A stretch of DNA of 64,000 nt, taken from NCBI GenBank assembly GCA_008360975.2, contig CM039183.1, positions 45,747,850-45,811,849 on the forward strand, in the 5' to 3' direction. This DNA is from Lichenostomus cassidix. Taxonomy: Eukaryota; Chordata; Aves; Passeriformes; Meliphagidae. Numbering within the stretch: the stretch's first letter is position 1; the number at the start of each line of letters is the position of its first letter. Made by a program: the position numbers and the translations under genes. The notes beneath the pieces were generated by a model, which saw only the letters and a program-made list of their open reading frames with translations, did no database searches and was not told the origin of the DNA. Positions 60,701 to 64,000 of the stretch are shown piece by piece.

Positions 60701-63265
60701 CACTGTCCCAGAAATAGCAAAACTAATAAAGTCCCATTTCCCATAGATTTTTTTTTCCCCTGTCTCAGCCATGCCCCCATCTTCCAATTAGTCATATTCC
60801 ACCTCTATCCCAGATGCCTATTATCTTACCACTCTCTTTCAAGCACTAACCACAATATACTTAACCTCTCATGTCCTCTAACTACTGACTGAAGAAAGTA
60901 CTGCACTTCATACCTGGTTCTTACCGCACAGACAAACTGGCAGCCAAATACAGGTAACTGCTAAATTCATGCAAAACTTCCCCCTAAAGAGATGATCTTA
61001 ATGAAGCCATCAACTTTAACAATTTGAACTTTCATTCAACGTTATTATGATGTAAAATCTTTGAGGCCTTGCCCCTTGGCTAACTTCTTTGCTGAAAATT
61101 AGCTGATGAGCTCAAAATTTACTGAAATACAAGATAAAAGGGAATATAATTGCTCAAGATTTGTGACTTTAGAAAAGCAAATTCAAGACAGTTTATACAC
61201 TACACAAATAAACAAAACCAGCAATCATTTATTAAAAACACCTACAGAAAATAGGTGTATCTCAACATCTTATCCATATGAGAACAGCTGATTCTGAACT
61301 TCCAAACTGCAAAAAAGTATCCTCTAGCATGTCCAGTTAACTAAGGTTTTTTAAAGAAACTGCATTTACATGTTTTATTTATCGTTTTAATAAGTATTTG
61401 TATCCTCTGATAATTTTCAAGTGCATTTTAAATAATGTACAAAAGTGTCACAGATAAAAAGGGTTCTATGAATTTTGTGAAAACTGGCAGCTTTGTAGAA
61501 AAAAGTATCTCAAATTCATGCTTTCAGTGAAAGTAAAAGCAGGTGGAATTCTGCCTTGACCAGCCAGCCAGCCAGCACCCCATAGCACCAGACTTGACAA
61601 ATTTTGGAACAAGTGTAAGATACTTTGCATTTAAGTTTTAATCCAACCTAAATTAATCAAAGTAGTGAGCATATAAAGTGGCTTTGTCCCACTTTTGGTA
61701 AATTCTAGCAAACCTGACAGTATCATGACCAAGAGGTGCACAGTTCTGGTTGCTTGGGTGATTTTTTTATTTTTTAAAAAACTCATATACACAACCTACA
61801 GTTTTCTTCTGCCACTAAGTATTCCTAAGTTAATGCTTTTCTAAACACTAAAGGGAGCACAAGGTTTAAATCCATGCTGAAATATAGGTTTTTAAATAAT
61901 GGAAAAATTAAATTCTGTTCATAGTACAAGCAGGATCTGAGTTTTAAACCACCCATCATTAAAGACAGTGAAATCTGATCTTCATCTGTGCTCAGAATAG
62001 GAAAGAGCTACACATTTTGCATATTGCTACAAAAATCAATTCCACATAGCAGTTTTCTAAGAGTATAATGCATATTTTAAACAAAAAAAAACCATCTTTT
62101 CCTGGTAAAATTCTCTGACTAGATATTAACTTAAAATTTATTTAGCACATTACCAAATTATGCTTGACTTTCTGCGACCAATGAAAAAGGTCTAACACAT
62201 TTAAAAAATATTAACTATTTAACAACACCTTAACTGCACCTATGACAAGAATAATATCCCAAGTGATGCCATTCATTCAGCAACAGTCATGTTCCAAGAA
62301 TATTGGGATACTATACACAAACCCCACAGATCTTTCAACTTTACTGATGTCAAGCTATTTCACTTGGTTTCATAGAGTACGATTACTACCAGTTAAGGAA
62401 CACCATCTAAAGGCAGTATGACAGAAACAAGAAAACTCAGCAAACATCTGTATAGAGTTTGGAGTCATTTCTTGGTTGAGAGCTGAGCTTGCTGATCAAT
62501 TAAATGAAAATAAATCCCTAATTTTACTATAATTAGGATAAAGATCTATAGAAACTTCTGCCAGGGAAAGTACCAATATTATGTCAATGATTTTTCTGGT
62601 GAGCATTCTCAAGAGAGGGTAAAACTGAAACAACTATTATACTGAAAAACCCCTGATGACATTGAAGAGTTTATAAAACAATAAATTGTAAATCTGACAG
62701 CTTTCTTGCTTTCACAGTTGCATTTAAATATATAGAATCCAAACCAGACCAGGTTGTTAAGCAGGGTTCAAGATGTCTTAGAGCATCCAGCAGCATTCCT
62801 CCTCCTTGAAACAGAGAGCACACAATTGCCCTGTTGAGACAACTTATTACGCCATTAAAGCACGAAAAACCTAACTTGAATTACTGTATACATTCATGGT
62901 AAAAAAGTTAACTTTCATTTCAAACATTTAAATATTTGAGTTTTGAATACAGCTTTAAAAAAATCCAGTTCTGAATCACTGGAATTTTTGTTCTGTTTCT
63001 TGTAAAAGCACCAACAGCAACATCGTTCAGCATTCCGCTTGCAGCAGTTCAGAAAAGATCAGCCTGATCCCGCAGTCCTAAATTTACAGTCATTTCATAA
63101 ACTTGAGGTCACGCCTGACCAACTTATTTCTTCCAGTGTTTCCAAGCATGGAGATCATGATAAGGAGGGAGCACTTGCAACAGGATGAACTGTAACTTAG
63201 TTTTATGTTTCAAAGTACACACTCACAAAGAAATAGTTTGCCAATAGCTCTTTAAGCTGCCTAGC

Positions 63266-63286
63266 AAAAAAAAAAAAAAAAAAAAA
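63266..63286 (+). repeat. Poly(A) run, 21 nt
   Basis: A21 is followed by an A/C-rich stretch (CACCAAAAAACCAAACC). No parental transcript or target-site duplication is recognised. Confidence 0.9.
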
Positions 63287-64000
63287 CACCAAAAAACCAA
63301 ACCAGAACACAAGACCTTGGCCTTCAAAGCAATGTCACAGTTAGTAAAACCACTATCTTTTCCAGCAGTGACAGAATGGAAGAAGAGAAGTTTCAGTGAC
63401 CTGACCAGGACACTGTCAAATGAAGAGTGCCCATTTTCAAAACTGCTGTTATTGTATCAGCAGATAGAAAGGAAAAGAGTAGAACCTTTTGACTTCTCTT
63501 ATATTGAGAAGGATAATGGTTTACATTTCACGAAGTATTGAAAAGCTGGCATAGGCAAGGGTATCACAGCCCAGCAAGATGGCACTGCCCCCGCATGTAA
63601 TGATAAGAATGATGCTTTATTAAGCGTATCTCAAACACAAAATTTGGATGACCCAGACTGAGTACCTTCCGCCAGCCACCCTCCTTACCTCCTCCCTTTT
63701 GCAGACGCTCCTACAAAGAAACATGAGAAAAACCACCCAGGTCTTCTCAGTTTTTACAAAAAATTGAGACTCAACTCAGGGTCCATTCTGCTGCAGCTCA
63801 AGCCAAGGTACTATCTACAGATAAGCATCCGCAAGTTTAACATGTAGATAACAGTCACAAATGACTAGTGAGCAGAACTCTAGAGAGCAGAACTCAGTGA
63901 AGCTGATGACATGTCTCTCCTAACGTGTCAGTGGAACTTCCCTCTTGCCAAAAGCAGGTATCAAAATTCTGGGGTTTGACAAAACCCAGTTACAACAGTG

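Larger units (their letters stand above)
25415..64000 (-). other. Probable TAB2 5' intron, continuing beyond the window
   Basis: From the acceptor at 25415 to the right edge there is no supported coding exon. No CpG-dense island is seen, so the TAB2 promoter and first non-coding exon probably lie outside the window, and the whole stretch is read as intron. It holds CR1 fragments near 34290, 36755, 42050 and 48485, a 38-bp tandem duplication at 31815-31890, poly(A) runs and scattered AT-rich simple sequence. An unrecognised 5'UTR exon inside it cannot be excluded, since such exons carry no coding signal. Confidence 0.6.

Noticed and set aside
63317..63541. 74-codon plus-strand ORF just right of a poly(A) run
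   Set aside because: The poly(A) run is upstream of the ORF rather than downstream, so it is not a processed-copy tail. No homology is recognised.

Overview
The window is AT-rich vertebrate nuclear DNA, almost certainly from a bird. Intron-rich structure, long non-coding stretches and several truncated CR1 LINE fragments of avian type (near 1.5, 36.8, 42.2 and 48.6 kb) support this. The only protein-coding gene I can support is TAB2 (TGF-beta-activated kinase 1 binding protein 2) on the minus strand. It was recognised from its N-terminal CUE domain, long Ser/Thr/Gln/Pro-rich middle, coiled coil and C-terminal NZF zinc finger.

TAB2 layout, read right to left: about 38.6 kb at the right (25415-64000) appears to be the intron upstream of the first coding exon, and the promoter and first non-coding exon are not visible. 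The start-codon exon is 25225-25414 (ATG at 25324-25326, with two short overlapping uORFs in its leader). Then come the 1.5-kb central exon (18475-19987), three short exons (11714-11874, 10976-11069, 9593-9673) and the last exon (coding part 7970-8115). The 3'UTR probably ends near 6150, just past an AATAAA at 6174-6179. All five internal introns have GT-AG ends. The six coding pieces total 2097 nt, keep frame throughout and predict 698 residues, close to the 693 of human TAB2.

Region 1 to about 6150 lies downstream of TAB2. In human the next gene is ZC3H12D, convergent with TAB2, but I see no coding exon of it here. The remaining content is TE debris, microsatellites and small repeats.

The most interesting points are: (i) reading through the 5' splice site of the 1.5-kb exon gives 45 in-frame codons and a TAA that overlaps two tandem AATAAA hexamers, a possible intronic-polyadenylation isoform lacking the coiled coil and NZF; (ii) two overlapping uORFs whose -3 contexts are better than that of the TAB2 start; (iii) two adjacent perfect inverted repeats (20-bp and 12-bp arms) in the intron just upstream of exon 9593-9673; (iv) a perfect 38-bp tandem duplication at 31815-31890. 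I see no new multi-gene system, CRISPR array, RNA gene or intact transposon.
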